Positions 38,202-47,457 of a stretch of 64,000 bases of DNA are shown here, in pieces. The first letter of the stretch is position 1; each line of letters begins with the position of its first letter. The notes beneath the pieces were generated by a model. The model was given only the letters and a program-made list of their open reading frames with translations. It did not search any database and was not told the origin of the DNA. The stretch covers positions 372,001 through 436,000 of the forward strand of contig CANMVA010000001.1 of NCBI GenBank assembly GCA_947501355.1. Reading direction: 5' to 3'. The translations under genes and the position numbers were made by a program. The stretch comes from an uncultured Paracoccaceae bacterium. GTDB taxonomy: Bacteria > Pseudomonadota > Alphaproteobacteria > Rhodobacterales > Rhodobacteraceae.

Positions 38202-40584
38202 AGCGCGCCACCAGGGCGATCGCATCGCGCTCAAGCTGCGGCAGATGCCCGTCCTTGAGCGTATTGAAATCACGGGCCGTCACCAGCCCTTGGCTTTCCA
38301 GCTGAACGCCCAACCCCGTGACGCGGCGCACCCCTTCGGTGCCGAGCATCAGATCGTAAAGATCACCGTGATAGATGTCTTCGCCAAAGCCCCAACCGGT
38401 GCCATCAGTGCCGCCTTTGATCGGGTGCATGAAGTTCAGAAGGGCGGCATAGACCGCCTCGCTCACCGCGCCCAGATCGTAGCCGGTGCGCACGGTCAGA
38501 TCGCCCTGAATACGGGCGATGCGCGTGTAGACCGGGTTGGTCACGTAAAGCTCGGTCGTGATCAGGCGGCGCGGTTCCAGATAGGCGCAGATCGCGCGGG
38601 TCTGGGCCGTGGTCGGCTGTGGTGCCGGGTCATCGCCCTTCGGTAGAACGACCAGAGATACGGCGCCGGGCTTGTCGTCAAACGTGCCGTCGCCATTGGG
38701 GATTTTACCTGCCAGTGCATAGGCCTTATGCAGGTTCACGCCCGGCGTTTCCAAGGCCAGATCAGCAAAGTCCTGCGCGCTGACGGCCCGGTCGCGGTGG
38801 CGTAGATCATGGGGTGCGCGCAGCTTGACGCTCTCCAGATCATCCCCGTCTGATCCGCCGTGGGCATCGCCCTTGTTCACGGCGGATTTGACGAGCCGGA
38901 TCTTGCCTTTGATCTTGCTGATGACCCCTGCGCGCACATTGCCGATGCTGCCGCCACCGGTGCGATAACGCGTGGCGGTGATGGCTTGGCCTGCAACAGG
39001 AATTTGTCCGCGCCGCCCGTCGCCGAAAGTCACCGTGCCAGTGGTCGGATCAAGGATGTAATGCGGATCGGCGGGGTCGGATTTGTAAAAATCCTCCACC
39101 CGCTGCCACGGGGTGCCGGAGGTGTCGCCCACCGTCAGCTCAAGCGCCGGCAGGCCGGTTTGGGGCTCGATTAAAACAGGCGCTTTGGAGAGCGTGAACT
39201 GCTCCGACGGGCACCCGGTGGCGCTGCCCAGACGCTCGTCGAGTTGGGTGGCGGCCTGGGTAGAGGGCACCGTGTTCAGCCGAACATCCTGCAGGATCGC
39301 GGGCGGGACATCGTCCTCCGTCAACGCGGATTTGAGCCGCGCGCGTAACCAATACATCGGGCGAAATTCATCCGCAGCAATCGGCAGGTCTGCGACGAAA
39401 TCGGGATGCGCTTCGACCCAATCGGTCTGGCTTACATTCTGCGGCATGAGCGTGACACTGGCAGGTGTCAGAGCGGTCACGGCCTCTTCCGGGGTGCCGT
39501 TACAAGCAGCGAGCAGATCGACATCCGTGACGCCCATTTTAGCCCAGATGTCATCGCTGAGCCCGTCCAGAAGCGGTTTGCCCAGAAGGGTGATCGCGTC
39601 CAGCAGATCGGCCTTGCTCTGAGGGGCGCGACGCCCGCCGAAATCCGTCCAGAACTCGAACGACAACGCGTTGGGCGAAAGCGGCACTGCCCCGCGCGGA
39701 ATTTCCAGAACCACATGGCCGGAGCGAGTCAGCCCGTTGGTGTCATCGCGCGAGAGCGACAGGGTCGTCCAACCGCTATTGGCGCTATCTTGCGGGAAGG
39801 TCGCCGGCGGCGTTCCAGTGTCGGTCCAGATCTGCCATTCGATCTTGGAGGAGACAGCATCCTCGCCCTGACATTTGGTCAGGACAGGACCTTCAAACGG
39901 CTTTAGACCGCCTGCACCGTCGGGGATTTGATCGTAGATATCCGTGCCGTCGAAATAGAGATCAAGCGGCCCCGGCGTCAGAACGTCCTGCAAAAAATTG
40001 GCAGGCGATCCATCCAGCTTCGGGCGCACGAGCAGACCCAAATACATCGCGCCGCGTGCCGGGCTGGTCGTGTCAAAGGGTGCGAACGGGTTGAGCAACT
40101 CAACTTCGTCTTCAAAGCGCGTCACCAATTGCCGCTTGCCGTCCAAACCCTTCGGGGCGGTCACGATCATTCCGAACGCCGCATTATGTGCGACCATCGA
40201 GCGATCAGTCTCAAACGGAACCTGAACCGTCAGATCGGGGTCATCGACCGCCAGTTTCGCGCCCATCGGGACAGGCACAGTCAGCGGATCATCCGGCTTC
40301 GACAGCGCATCCAGCATAAAGGTAATCTCGGCGCGGGCAGGCTCTGGCGGGCGCGGCTTGATGCCGATCAGATCGAGGAACTTGATGTAATTCAGATCGG
40401 GAACGCGGTTTAACTCGTAGAGGATCGTCTCAGACATCCAGGCGTGCAGTTTGACCAGCGTCATGCCCGGATCGCTGTCGTTCAGATTTGTCCATTCCGG
40501 CGTATAGCGCGGGATGCGTTCGCGGGCCTCGTCCACGAGGTCCTTGAACGTGCGACTGTCGAGTTTCGGCGCAGGAAGTGACAT
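38194..40584 (-). CDS. Baseplate J-like protein (Pvc11-like)
   Basis: A 796-residue baseplate wedge protein. The N-terminus LDSRTFKDLVDEARERIP with YTPEWTNLNDSDPGMTLVKL is characteristic of putative baseplate J proteins of eCIS and tailocins. The C-terminal part has APHDLRHRDRAVSAQDFADLA (first 20 residues given in part) and the late YHGDLYDLMLGTEGVRRVTG. It builds the wedges that hold the sheath ready to contract. ATG 40584 with a GAGG site is preferred over the longer frame, which overlaps gp25. Confidence 0.9.
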   Translation of the reverse strand: MSLPAPKLDSRTFKDLVDEARERIPRYTPEWTNLNDSDPGMTLVKLHAWMSETILYELNRVPDLNYIKFLDLIGIKPRPPEPARAEITFMLDALSKPDDPLTVPVPMGAKLAVDDPDLTVQVPFETDRSMVAHNAAFGMIVTAPKGLDGKRQLVTRFEDEVELLNPFAPFDTTSPARGAMYLGLLVRPKLDGSPANFLQDVLTPGPLDLYFDGTDIYDQIPDGAGGLKPFEGPVLTKCQGEDAVSSKIEWQIWTDTGTPPATFPQDSANSGWTTLSLSRDDTNGLTRSGHVVLEIPRGAVPLSPNALSFEFWTDFGGRRAPQSKADLLDAITLLGKPLLDGLSDDIWAKMGVTDVDLLAACNGTPEEAVTALTPASVTLMPQNVSQTDWVEAHPDFVADLPIAADEFRPMYWLRARLKSALTEDDVPPAILQDVRLNTVPSTQAATQLDERLGSATGCPSEQFTLSKAPVLIEPQTGLPALELTVGDTSGTPWQRVEDFYKSDPADPHYILDPTTGTVTFGDGRRGQIPVAGQAITATRYRTGGGSIGNVRAGVISKIKGKIRLVKSAVNKGDAHGGSDGDDLESVKLRAPHDLRHRDRAVSAQDFADLALETPGVNLHKAYALAGKIPNGDGTFDDKPGAVSLVVLPKGDDPAPQPTTAQTRAICAYLEPRRLITTELYVTNPVYTRIARIQGDLTVRTGYDLGAVSEAVYAALLNFMHPIKGGTDGTGWGFGEDIYHGDLYDLMLGTEGVRRVTGLGVQLESQGLVTARDFNTLKDGHLPQLERDAIALVARYE

Positions 40585-40594
40585 AAGGCGGCCT

Positions 40595-40990
40595 CTATTT
40601 AGGCCCTTCATTGATGTAGAAGGGGTAGACAATATTGAGAGCCATGTTGTTGGCCCGAATGCGGTAATCGACTTGAATCAAAAGCATATTTGGCGCGTCG
40701 GCATTGGCGGTGGCCGACACTTTGAGCACGTCAATCCGGTGCTCGAGCCGGGTGAGGGCGTTGCGCACTTCGGTCTCAATCTGCGCACGGGTGCCGGGGT
40801 TGTTGGGGGCGAAGACATAGTCGTGCAAGCCGCAGCCGAAATCCGGCTCCATGATGCGGGAGCGTTTGGGGGTCGACAGGATCAGCCAGATCGCTTCCTG
40901 CACCGATTGCTCGCCCTCCGACCAGCCCAGACCGCCGCGCCCATCGACGCGGATTGGCCATTTCCAGCCTTGTCCCAGTGTTGCGCTCAT
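40595..40990 (-). CDS. gp25-like baseplate wedge protein (Pvc9-like)
   Basis: A 131-residue protein of the GPW/gp25 family. It has SVQEAIWLILSTPKRSRIM, then EPDFGCGLHDYVFAP, the conserved R.M.P.FG..L..Y.F motif, and ALTRLEHRIDVLKVSA. gp25 joins baseplate wedges and starts sheath assembly. The gene is three bases from the DUF4150 gene and ten bases from baseplate J. Confidence 0.93.
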   Translation of the reverse strand: MSATLGQGWKWPIRVDGRGGLGWSEGEQSVQEAIWLILSTPKRSRIMEPDFGCGLHDYVFAPNNPGTRAQIETEVRNALTRLEHRIDVLKVSATANADAPNMLLIQVDYRIRANNMALNIVYPFYINEGPK

Positions 40991-40993
40991 CCG

Positions 40994-41383
40994 TTAATCC
41001 CCCACCATGACGGTCGCAAAGCCGACCATGACCTGACCCACGGCGTTGCCGTCATTCTGGTCCGTTGTGTCGAATTGGCGGACGATGAATTCGCCGTTGG
41101 CCTTTACGGTGCCGGAGGCGCTAGTGAAGGTCGTTGCCGCCAGATGCGCACCGTTCTGAACACCACCGCTGGAGCCTGGCTCCCCGCCGCTGGAGCTTGC
41201 GATCTCGTCCGTCTCGATGATGACCGGCTTGCCGCCTGCGTTGACGCTTTCGGCTCCGGTTGCGTCCGAGAGCTGCGCGATATTCGGATAGGGGATCGGC
41301 ACGTCCCCACCCGGCGTTGGGGTCAAGCATACGTCTGGAAACGCAAAGCAGATGCCGTCGGTTCTGGCGATTGGTTTGCCCAT
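40994..41383 (-). CDS. PAAR-like spike-tip protein (DUF4150)
   Basis: A 129-residue protein starting at ATG 41383 (TGATG overlap with DUF2169). The N-terminus MGKPIARTDGICFAFPDVCL followed by TPTPGGDVPIPYPNIAQLS is typical of DUF4150 PAAR-like proteins, which cap a spike with a metal-bound point. The end VMVGFATVMVGD also fits. In PVC this slot is Pvc10. A Ser/Gly-rich insert (SSSGGEPGSSGG) lies in the middle. Confidence 0.82.
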   Translation of the reverse strand: MGKPIARTDGICFAFPDVCLTPTPGGDVPIPYPNIAQLSDATGAESVNAGGKPVIIETDEIASSSGGEPGSSGGVQNGAHLAATTFTSASGTVKANGEFIVRQFDTTDQNDGNAVGQVMVGFATVMVGD

Positions 41384-42228
41384 CACGCCACCTCCTTCAG
41401 CAGTTCGATCCGCCGGTATTGATCTGCCGGATGCACGGTGAAGGTCCAGCCGCCGCGCCACAGAATCGTGGCTTGCAAAAGCGACGGGTTGATAATCAGC
41501 GTGTCGGCCCGCAAATCAGGCAGATGCTGAAACGCCCAGCGGTTGGGCATGTCGGGGCATTGACCCGAATGAAAACGGTAGCGCGCCGGGAGGCTCAGGT
41601 CCGGCAGATTGATCCGAAACGGCGTGTCGCTGGCGTCGCTGGTCCGAAAGATCTCGACCAGCTGGCCAGAGGCGATGTTTGCGCCGGGGCGCAGATAGGT
41701 GAAGCCATTCCCGCGCCGATGTCCGTTGTGAAAGAACGGCCCATAACCTGCAATCCAAGCGTCATTGCCCCCCGGATCACCGTTGTCGGAGAGGCGACGA
41801 TGTTCGCTGTCGGGCGGCTCCCATCCGAACAGGTTCGGATCAGGGTCTGCCGGGCTAATCCGGCGGAACCAGTCGGTGCCGTCAATGCGGATCAGCCCGG
41901 TGCCGGTGCCCGAGGCAAACCCTTCAACAATCAGATCGACATTGCGCTTTTGCGGCGCAATGTCTGCGTCACCGGTATAGGTGAACGCTGTCAGATTGCC
42001 GTCGATATCATAGGTGCCGGTCTGGTCCGCAAAGCGGATGGCGTTGCGGGCCGGTGCGGGGGCCAGAACCATCTCGTGAATGCCGACGGTTCCGGGCACC
42101 AGATCATAGGCGGCTTTGACAAGCACCGTTCCAAGCTCTCGTGTCAGCGCCGCGCCTCCTGCGGGCTTCACATTGCTCACGAGGAAGGCCGCCGCGTGGG
42201 TGTCGGGGTTGGGAAGCGTGATCTGCAT
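41383..42228 (-). CDS. DUF2169-domain protein
   Basis: A 281-residue protein resembling DUF2169, a family best known beside type VI secretion effectors and PAAR-like tips. Seen here: LVKAAYDLVPGTVGIHEMVL (KAxYD), DADIAPQKRNVDLIVEG (DxAPxKP-like), then WFRRISPADPDPNLFGWEPP. It sits between the gpV spike and the PAAR-like tip, overlapping both, so it probably works with the spike tip, for example as an adaptor or chaperone. That role is inferred; it is not one of the classical PVC genes. Confidence 0.75.
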   Translation of the reverse strand: MQITLPNPDTHAAAFLVSNVKPAGGAALTRELGTVLVKAAYDLVPGTVGIHEMVLAPAPARNAIRFADQTGTYDIDGNLTAFTYTGDADIAPQKRNVDLIVEGFASGTGTGLIRIDGTDWFRRISPADPDPNLFGWEPPDSEHRRLSDNGDPGGNDAWIAGYGPFFHNGHRRGNGFTYLRPGANIASGQLVEIFRTSDASDTPFRINLPDLSLPARYRFHSGQCPDMPNRWAFQHLPDLRADTLIINPSLLQATILWRGGWTFTVHPADQYRRIELLKEVA

Positions 42229-42713
42229 CAGTTCAGCTCCACCGTTGTGCCTTTGACAAAGGCGGTCCCGCCTGCTTCGACCGTGATGTCCTTGTCAGAC
42301 GTGATCTTGATCCCCTTCTTGCCCATCTCGATCTTGTTGCCGTGCATATCCTCCAGCAGGATGCCGCCCTCGTCGGTGTCGGTCATGACCAGCTTGTTTT
42401 TTTTGCGCGACAGGATCGTCAGCTCTTCGGGCTTGTCCGTGGGGACGGCCTGTTTCTTGCCGTAGATGAAGCCAAGGATGACGGGCTTCGCGCCATACTG
42501 GCCAATCACAGCCATGTCGCCGTCTTCGTCACTGGCGTAAGGCAGGAACGACATTCCGCCCTCCGCACTGGCCATCGGCATAGCGACCTGCATCCAGTCG
42601 CTTTCGATATCGCCGCCCTGATCGAGCCGCTTCACACGGGCTTTCAGACCTTCCACGGTTTCCTCGGCCTCAATCACGCGGCCAAGCACAAGCGAAGGGG
42701 TCAAAGCAGTCAT
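42228..42713 (-). CDS. gpV/gp5-like spike protein (baseplate assembly V)
   Basis: A 161-residue protein: an OB-fold N-terminus (LGRVIEAEETVEGLKARVKR, DWMQVAMPMASAEGGMSFLP) and a C-terminal run of short repeats (KIEMGKKGIKITSDKDITVE, GGTAFVKGTTVEL) like the beta-prism needle of gp5/VgrG. Together with the separate gpD-like protein upstream it makes up what PVC encodes as one Pvc8 VgrG protein. ATG 42713 overlaps the gpD stop (TGATG) and is preferred to GTG 42716. Confidence 0.88.
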   Translation of the reverse strand: MTALTPSLVLGRVIEAEETVEGLKARVKRLDQGGDIESDWMQVAMPMASAEGGMSFLPYASDEDGDMAVIGQYGAKPVILGFIYGKKQAVPTDKPEELTILSRKKNKLVMTDTDEGGILLEDMHGNKIEMGKKGIKITSDKDITVEAGGTAFVKGTTVELN

Positions 42714-43873
42714 CACAGCACCTCCTTACGGGCAGAGAAATTCGTCAGATAGCCAGAGCCGCCAAGCGCATGGGTGCTTTTGGTGATGCGGTAGATGCCG
42801 CTGAACCGCGCGCCGAGGCCGATCAGTTTGACCGTTGTGCCAGCGCGCAATTGCGGCAATCCGATCGAGCTGCCGGAGCCCGTAATCAGGTTACCCGCCA
42901 GTTCCGTGAGGCGGGCCAGAGCGGCGCGTTCCGCATCCGCTTCGGTCTCGACGGTGGAGGGTTTGATGACCTCGTAAAGCCCGTCGATCCCGGTGGTGAT
43001 GTCGGTCGTGCCGGTGGGGCCAAGCGCGTCCGGGGCGAGGTTGATATCGTCCCATGTCTTGGTGACTTCGATCTGGTCTTCCTCTGCCGCGGGATCGCCT
43101 GCGCGGACGGTGACGCCTGCAAATTGGCCCGCTGTGGACAAAGCGGGTGTGAAGGAAATCAGCGTGCGGCCCCATTCAAACTCCGCCACCGGGTCCGATC
43201 CGGCAGGCTTTGAGATCAGCAGCGTCGGCTGGCTGTCCTCGCTGCCCGGCAAGACGCTCAGCGTCATGCCGTATTCGCCCGCGCGCTTGGCCACCTCGTC
43301 ATAGAGCAGTCCCTCGACGGCGACGCGCTCGCCCGCTTCGCCTTCTTCCTCGACCGGGTCCCATTCGACCTGCGCCGCGTTGTCGCGGCACATCTGATCG
43401 ACGATGGCTTTCGCGGTGCCATCGTAAGTCGTGTCGATCCGGATCTTCTGAAGCCCGCGCAGAAACTTGTTGAGTGCGCGGATACGGCAGGTCGGGGCAC
43501 CGCCTGCCGGGAAGGTCGGCGCAAGCGAGATCACTTCGCCCGTCATCACCAAGGGCAGATCGCCATCCTCAAGATAGCCGAAGTACAGCGACACCTCTGT
43601 CCCCGGCTCGAAATTCGGAATTTCAGAGCCTGTGTCAGGCTGGGTCAGCGGCACGCCGTTTTCGTCCCAAGGCGACGAATACTTCGGGCGCAGCGCCATC
43701 GGATCCCAATCGTTCACGACGAATTCGAAACTGTCGATATTCTCCAGATCATCGTTGAAGCTGACCTCGGTCACGTCAGCCACCAGTTCCGGCCCGGCCT
43801 CGCGCCCTTCGATCTTGATGCGAAAGGCGGGGGTCAGGAACTGACGGTCTTTGTAGAAGGCTTCACTGGACAT
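42713..43873 (-). CDS. gpD/gp27-like hub protein
   Basis: A 386-residue late-control-D-like protein that forms the hub at the top of the spike. It has TPAFRIKIEGREAGPELVAD, VTEVSFNDDLENIDSFEFVV, and the late ARFSGIYRITKSTHALGGSG, a pattern shared by eCIS gpD proteins. It is split from the spike gene by a start/stop overlap, as in actinobacterial-type eCIS loci. It lies three bases downstream of the LysM gene. Confidence 0.88.
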   Translation of the reverse strand: MSSEAFYKDRQFLTPAFRIKIEGREAGPELVADVTEVSFNDDLENIDSFEFVVNDWDPMALRPKYSSPWDENGVPLTQPDTGSEIPNFEPGTEVSLYFGYLEDGDLPLVMTGEVISLAPTFPAGGAPTCRIRALNKFLRGLQKIRIDTTYDGTAKAIVDQMCRDNAAQVEWDPVEEEGEAGERVAVEGLLYDEVAKRAGEYGMTLSVLPGSEDSQPTLLISKPAGSDPVAEFEWGRTLISFTPALSTAGQFAGVTVRAGDPAAEEDQIEVTKTWDDINLAPDALGPTGTTDITTGIDGLYEVIKPSTVETEADAERAALARLTELAGNLITGSGSSIGLPQLRAGTTVKLIGLGARFSGIYRITKSTHALGGSGYLTNFSARKEVL

Positions 43874-43876
43874 TGG

Positions 43877-44578
43877 CTACACCAAGGGTGGGAGTTCAAG
43901 TTGATCGCCAGGCGTTAAGCTACGCACATCGGCAAGGTCGTTATGGGCGGCAATGACGCGCCATTTGCTGGCGTCCGCGTAGGCGTCATGGGCGATCAGC
44001 GGCAGCGTCTCGCCCTCCTGCACCACATGCACCCGCGTGTGATCGGCGGACTGGTAATTGATCCGGCTCAGCTGTTCGGCCAGCGTCGTGTATTGCTTGA
44101 GCGCAAGCGTGACGGTGGCACGCAGTGGCTTGCCCGAGGGGCTGAAGAGCGTGAAGCGCCGCGCGCAGGACAGAACGACCGCTTTGAACGTGCGCTCCGG
44201 CTCTTCGCTTTCGCCCATTGCGAGACCGGGAAAATCATCGCCCCACGCAATCTCGACCAGCGGCGGCATATGCGTCTCGCCATAAATCGCGACGAGCTTG
44301 TGCAATTGATGCACCTCTGCCGTGACCGAGGTCGCGTCCTTGCCGGTGCCGCCTTCGGTGCTGTCAAAGAAGAGCTCAAGGCTCAGCGTTTCCGCATCCC
44401 CGCGCACGAACTGCATCAGGGGCTGTTCCAGACCGGGGATCGCCACATCGGCAAATTGTGCCGCTTTCGAGAAGGACAATTCGGGCGGCGCATATTTGAC
44501 GGTGATCGGGTCGGTGCCGTCACTGGTCCCGTCGGGCTTGAGCCGGGTGATGGTGAGTTTTGCGATCTCGTTGCTCAT
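43877..44578 (-). CDS. LysM-containing tail protein (Pvc7-like)
   Basis: A 233-residue protein. The N-terminal about 170 residues are a beta-rich tube-adapter domain (VKYAPPELSFSKAAQFADVA, then LSLELFFDSTEGG), and the C-terminus is a LysM domain (HVVQEGETLPLIAHDAYADA, then PGDQLELPPL). In eCIS and phages such proteins (Pvc7, gp53-like) join the inner tube to the baseplate hub. The start overlaps nothing and follows the small gene by one base. Confidence 0.9.
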   Translation of the reverse strand: MSNEIAKLTITRLKPDGTSDGTDPITVKYAPPELSFSKAAQFADVAIPGLEQPLMQFVRGDAETLSLELFFDSTEGGTGKDATSVTAEVHQLHKLVAIYGETHMPPLVEIAWGDDFPGLAMGESEEPERTFKAVVLSCARRFTLFSPSGKPLRATVTLALKQYTTLAEQLSRINYQSADHTRVHVVQEGETLPLIAHDAYADASKWRVIAAHNDLADVRSLTPGDQLELPPLV

Positions 44579-44579
44579 C

Positions 44580-44771
44580 TCACCGGTCCTTTGTGGGTCT
44601 AGGGTCGGGGGAGCGATCGGCGGCGCGACGCTCTTCCTCCAACGCGTCTTTCGCCAGTTCTGCTTTCACCAACGCCGTGATCTGGCGCACAAAGGCGGGG
44701 GAGCGCAGGGCATCGGGATCGGTGGCCTGCATGACAGTTTCAACGGTGCCGATGTTCACATCCACGGCCAT
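44580..44771 (-). CDS. Small eCIS protein (63 residues)
   Basis: A 63-residue, probably helical protein (MAVDVNIGTVETVMQATDPD, a charged Glu/Arg/Lys-rich C-terminal half ending RPTKDR). It lies in the slot of Pvc6 between the second tube protein and the LysM protein, three bases from one and one base from the other. Small proteins here are common in eCIS loci, but its role is unknown to me. Its place in the tight run supports it as a real gene. Confidence 0.72.
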   Translation of the reverse strand: MAVDVNIGTVETVMQATDPDALRSPAFVRQITALVKAELAKDALEEERRAADRSPDPRPTKDR

Positions 44772-44774
44772 CGC

Positions 44775-45287
44775 TTATGCCCCCAATGCGCCCAGCGCGC
44801 TGTCCAGAAGTTTACCGGGCGACAGCACCAGTTCGAGCCGCTCATGGGCGATCTCCAACTTCTCAATCGCCAGCGCAGAGCTGCCCGCATTCAGGGATGG
44901 CCCGGTCCATTTGATTGGAATGCCGCCTTCAAACTTCCACGTCTTGATCGGGACCCGTGTTTCATTGGCCAGAAAGATCAGCCCGTTGCGGCGAATACCT
45001 TCGCCTTTCAGAAAATCCTCGTGCCAGAGGTAGAGGCTTTCGGAGAAACCCACCCCGCGCGTCAGTATAATGTTGGGATAGGCCGCGCGGCTGGGGAACT
45101 TATAGACGCGGTCGTTCTCCCCGCCTGCCGCGTATTCCTCCATCTGCAATTCGCTTTCCAGCCCGGTGCACTCTGAGAACCCGCCCAGCAGGAAATCCGC
45201 GGCGGCTGAGACTTTGGCGAGCGCGCTGTCGCTGTCCTCGATGAGAGCGATGTAGAAGTGGAAGGCGGGGAAGGGTTCGCTGAGCAT
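44775..45287 (-). CDS. Inner tube protein 2 (gp19-like)
   Basis: A 170-residue T4 gp19-type tube protein. It has FHFYIALIEDSDSALAKVSA, then GGFSECTGLESELQMEEYAA and GGENDRVYKFPSR, and LTRGVGFSESLYLWHEDFL, the characteristic eCIS tube pattern (GFSEVxGL...EYxxGG). Compared with tube 1 it has extra length and probably forms the adapter ring near the baseplate (Pvc5 position). ATG 45287 overlaps the sheath 2 stop. Confidence 0.9.
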   Translation of the reverse strand: MLSEPFPAFHFYIALIEDSDSALAKVSAAADFLLGGFSECTGLESELQMEEYAAGGENDRVYKFPSRAAYPNIILTRGVGFSESLYLWHEDFLKGEGIRRNGLIFLANETRVPIKTWKFEGGIPIKWTGPSLNAGSSALAIEKLEIAHERLELVLSPGKLLDSALGALGA

Positions 45288-47452
45288 CACGCGGTCTCCG
45301 TCACGCGCTTGGCATCGTCGGTATTGCCCAAGCGGAAGGTGATAAATTCAAACGGGGTCGTCGGGGCGATGGCGATATCGACGATCAACTGGCTGACATT
45401 CTGGGTCGCCTCAGGATTGTTTTCCTCGTCGCATTTGACGGTGAACGCAGCCTCTGGCGCGGCACCGGCAAGGATGCCACGACGCCACATGCGGGCCAGA
45501 ACTGTCTCAGCCGTGGTGCGCACGGCCAAGCGGGTCATCAGATTGTTCGGCTCAAACACCATCCATTTCAGCGCGCGTTCCAGCGTCTTCTCGACTGCAT
45601 CTGTGACGCGCCGTGCGGTCAGGTAGCGCCACTCCGGATCCGAGCTGATCGAGCGGGTGCCGTTGATCCGAATGCCTCGCCCCGGATAGGCGCGGATGGC
45701 GTTGATGCCGATGGGGTTTAACGTGTCCTGCACCGGATCGTCGATGGCCAAAGTCACCCCTTCGACATAGCGCAGTGGGATATTGGCGGGGGCGCGATGA
45801 ATGCCGGTGTTGGCCTCGCCCGCAGCGAACGCGCCGCAGATATGGCCCGAGGGCGGGCAGGGAAAATAGCCGCCACTGCCTTGCGCATCGGTCGAGGGCA
45901 GGCGCAGCCACGGTGCGAAAAAGCCGATGCGCATATCGTCGCCCAGACGTGCCCGCCAGGTCTTGAGCGCGGCGATGCTTTCATCGGATGTGATCGGGTC
46001 CGCGATGGCGATCTTGTAAGGGCCGACAAGGTTTTGCAGGGTCATGGATTGCTGCACCAGCAAGACCTCGTCCGGCTCAAGGCTGCGCGGCAGGGCTATC
46101 CGTGTCATCGGGATAGAGACGGGCTTGGCCGAGGCAAAGCGCGTCGTCTGGGCCAGAAATTCAAGCGGCTCGAACCCCTGCTTGGACAGGCGCAGATTGA
46201 CGATGCCGGGTGTGACGCCCGTCGCGGTGAAAGCACCTTTGGGATCGGTCGTCAGCAGCTGGTCCTCGCCTGCCACATCGACCGTCACCCCTTTGAGCGG
46301 CACCTCTTGCCCCGCGTCGTCGACATAAAACACCACACCCAGGATCAGATGATCGGAGGGGGGCGACAGGTCAGTGCAATCCTCTGATTTCGGGGCCGGC
46401 GGAACGGGAAGGGGTGGCGTCGTATCGGGCAAGACCAGATCGGGTGCTGCGATCAGGGCGACCTCATCCAGCTTGGCGACACCTTTGAGCGCGTCTATGT
46501 AATCGCGGGCGCGGATATCGGTCAGACCGTCCGTGCCGCCGCTTAGCGTGTAGGTTCCTTCGACCGGCCAATTGGCCTCGTCTGTCCAGTCCGCGTCGGG
46601 ATGTGTCAGCGTCAGACTGCGGCACTCGCGCTCAAGCGTGGCGATCAGCGCAGCGCTGTGATCGGGGCTGGGCGAGAGGGCCCGGAACTCTTGCAAACGG
46701 CGGCCCCGATCGAAGAGCGTTATATCGAACTCCACCGACGTGATGCGCACAGGGCGGCTGACGTCGAAGCCCAGAACGCCCAGCGGTACGGGCCATGTCA
46801 GGCGTTGCCCCGGCACGTCCAGCGCGGCGGCGATCACATGGGTAACGAGGCTCGCGCCACTACCATCGCTCTGGCTCAGCTCCAGAACCGAACCCGCCTC
46901 AAGCCCGGCGAGCGAGGCGACCATGGCACTGCGATCATCGCCGCCGATATCCGGCAAGGTCTCCGTCCTGGCGCGGGCGGTGCGGGTGATCTGAACGCTC
47001 AACCCATTGCCCCATTGACCTGGATCAGCAGAACGATTGCCGAAGCTGCGCTGATAATCCTCAAAGATGGACACCCAGGCCAGCGCGCCCGCGACGCCAC
47101 TACCGACAAGACGCTTGGGGTCGATCATCGGCCATGGGAAACTGGCCTCGGCCTGCCAGCCATTGGGCAGATTTGCCGTGGCGACCTGCGCGCCATCATC
47201 GGTGACGCGCAGCACATAAAGCGCTTGCCCGCCGGTCTCGAAAAACCCTTTGACGGCATGCCAGAGAAACCCCAGCGCTGCCCCGTAAATCTCTTCAAAT
47301 TGGGTAAGGCTTTGCACCCTGACCGCCGCGCCCACAGGGCCGCGATGGGCGTATCCCAGAAAGACCGGGATATCGCCGCGGGCCAGCGCCCCTGCCGCGC
47401 GCACAGGCTCGACAGGTTTGCGGTAAAGGCCGGGGGTCAAGGGAAAGCTCAT
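45287..47452 (-). CDS. Contractile sheath protein 2, with CarboxypepD-like insert
   Basis: A 721-residue sheath protein. The N-terminus LTPGLYRKPVEPVR and the block DIPVFLGYAHRGPVGAAVRV match sheath domain starts, and the C-terminal YLTARRVTDAVEKTLERALK, WMVFEPNNLMTRLAVRTTAE and FEFITFRLG match the conserved sheath core with its linker strand. At about residues 365-450 lies an inserted carboxypeptidase-regulatory-like Ig domain (LKGVTVDVAGEDQLLTTDPK, GAFTATGVTPGIVNLRLSKQ). Such a domain would decorate the sheath surface. ATG 47452 has GAGG upstream; the frame start at 47461 does not. Confidence 0.9.
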   Translation of the reverse strand: MSFPLTPGLYRKPVEPVRAAGALARGDIPVFLGYAHRGPVGAAVRVQSLTQFEEIYGAALGFLWHAVKGFFETGGQALYVLRVTDDGAQVATANLPNGWQAEASFPWPMIDPKRLVGSGVAGALAWVSIFEDYQRSFGNRSADPGQWGNGLSVQITRTARARTETLPDIGGDDRSAMVASLAGLEAGSVLELSQSDGSGASLVTHVIAAALDVPGQRLTWPVPLGVLGFDVSRPVRITSVEFDITLFDRGRRLQEFRALSPSPDHSAALIATLERECRSLTLTHPDADWTDEANWPVEGTYTLSGGTDGLTDIRARDYIDALKGVAKLDEVALIAAPDLVLPDTTPPLPVPPAPKSEDCTDLSPPSDHLILGVVFYVDDAGQEVPLKGVTVDVAGEDQLLTTDPKGAFTATGVTPGIVNLRLSKQGFEPLEFLAQTTRFASAKPVSIPMTRIALPRSLEPDEVLLVQQSMTLQNLVGPYKIAIADPITSDESIAALKTWRARLGDDMRIGFFAPWLRLPSTDAQGSGGYFPCPPSGHICGAFAAGEANTGIHRAPANIPLRYVEGVTLAIDDPVQDTLNPIGINAIRAYPGRGIRINGTRSISSDPEWRYLTARRVTDAVEKTLERALKWMVFEPNNLMTRLAVRTTAETVLARMWRRGILAGAAPEAAFTVKCDEENNPEATQNVSQLIVDIAIAPTTPFEFITFRLGNTDDAKRVTETA

Positions 47453-47457
47453 TAGCC

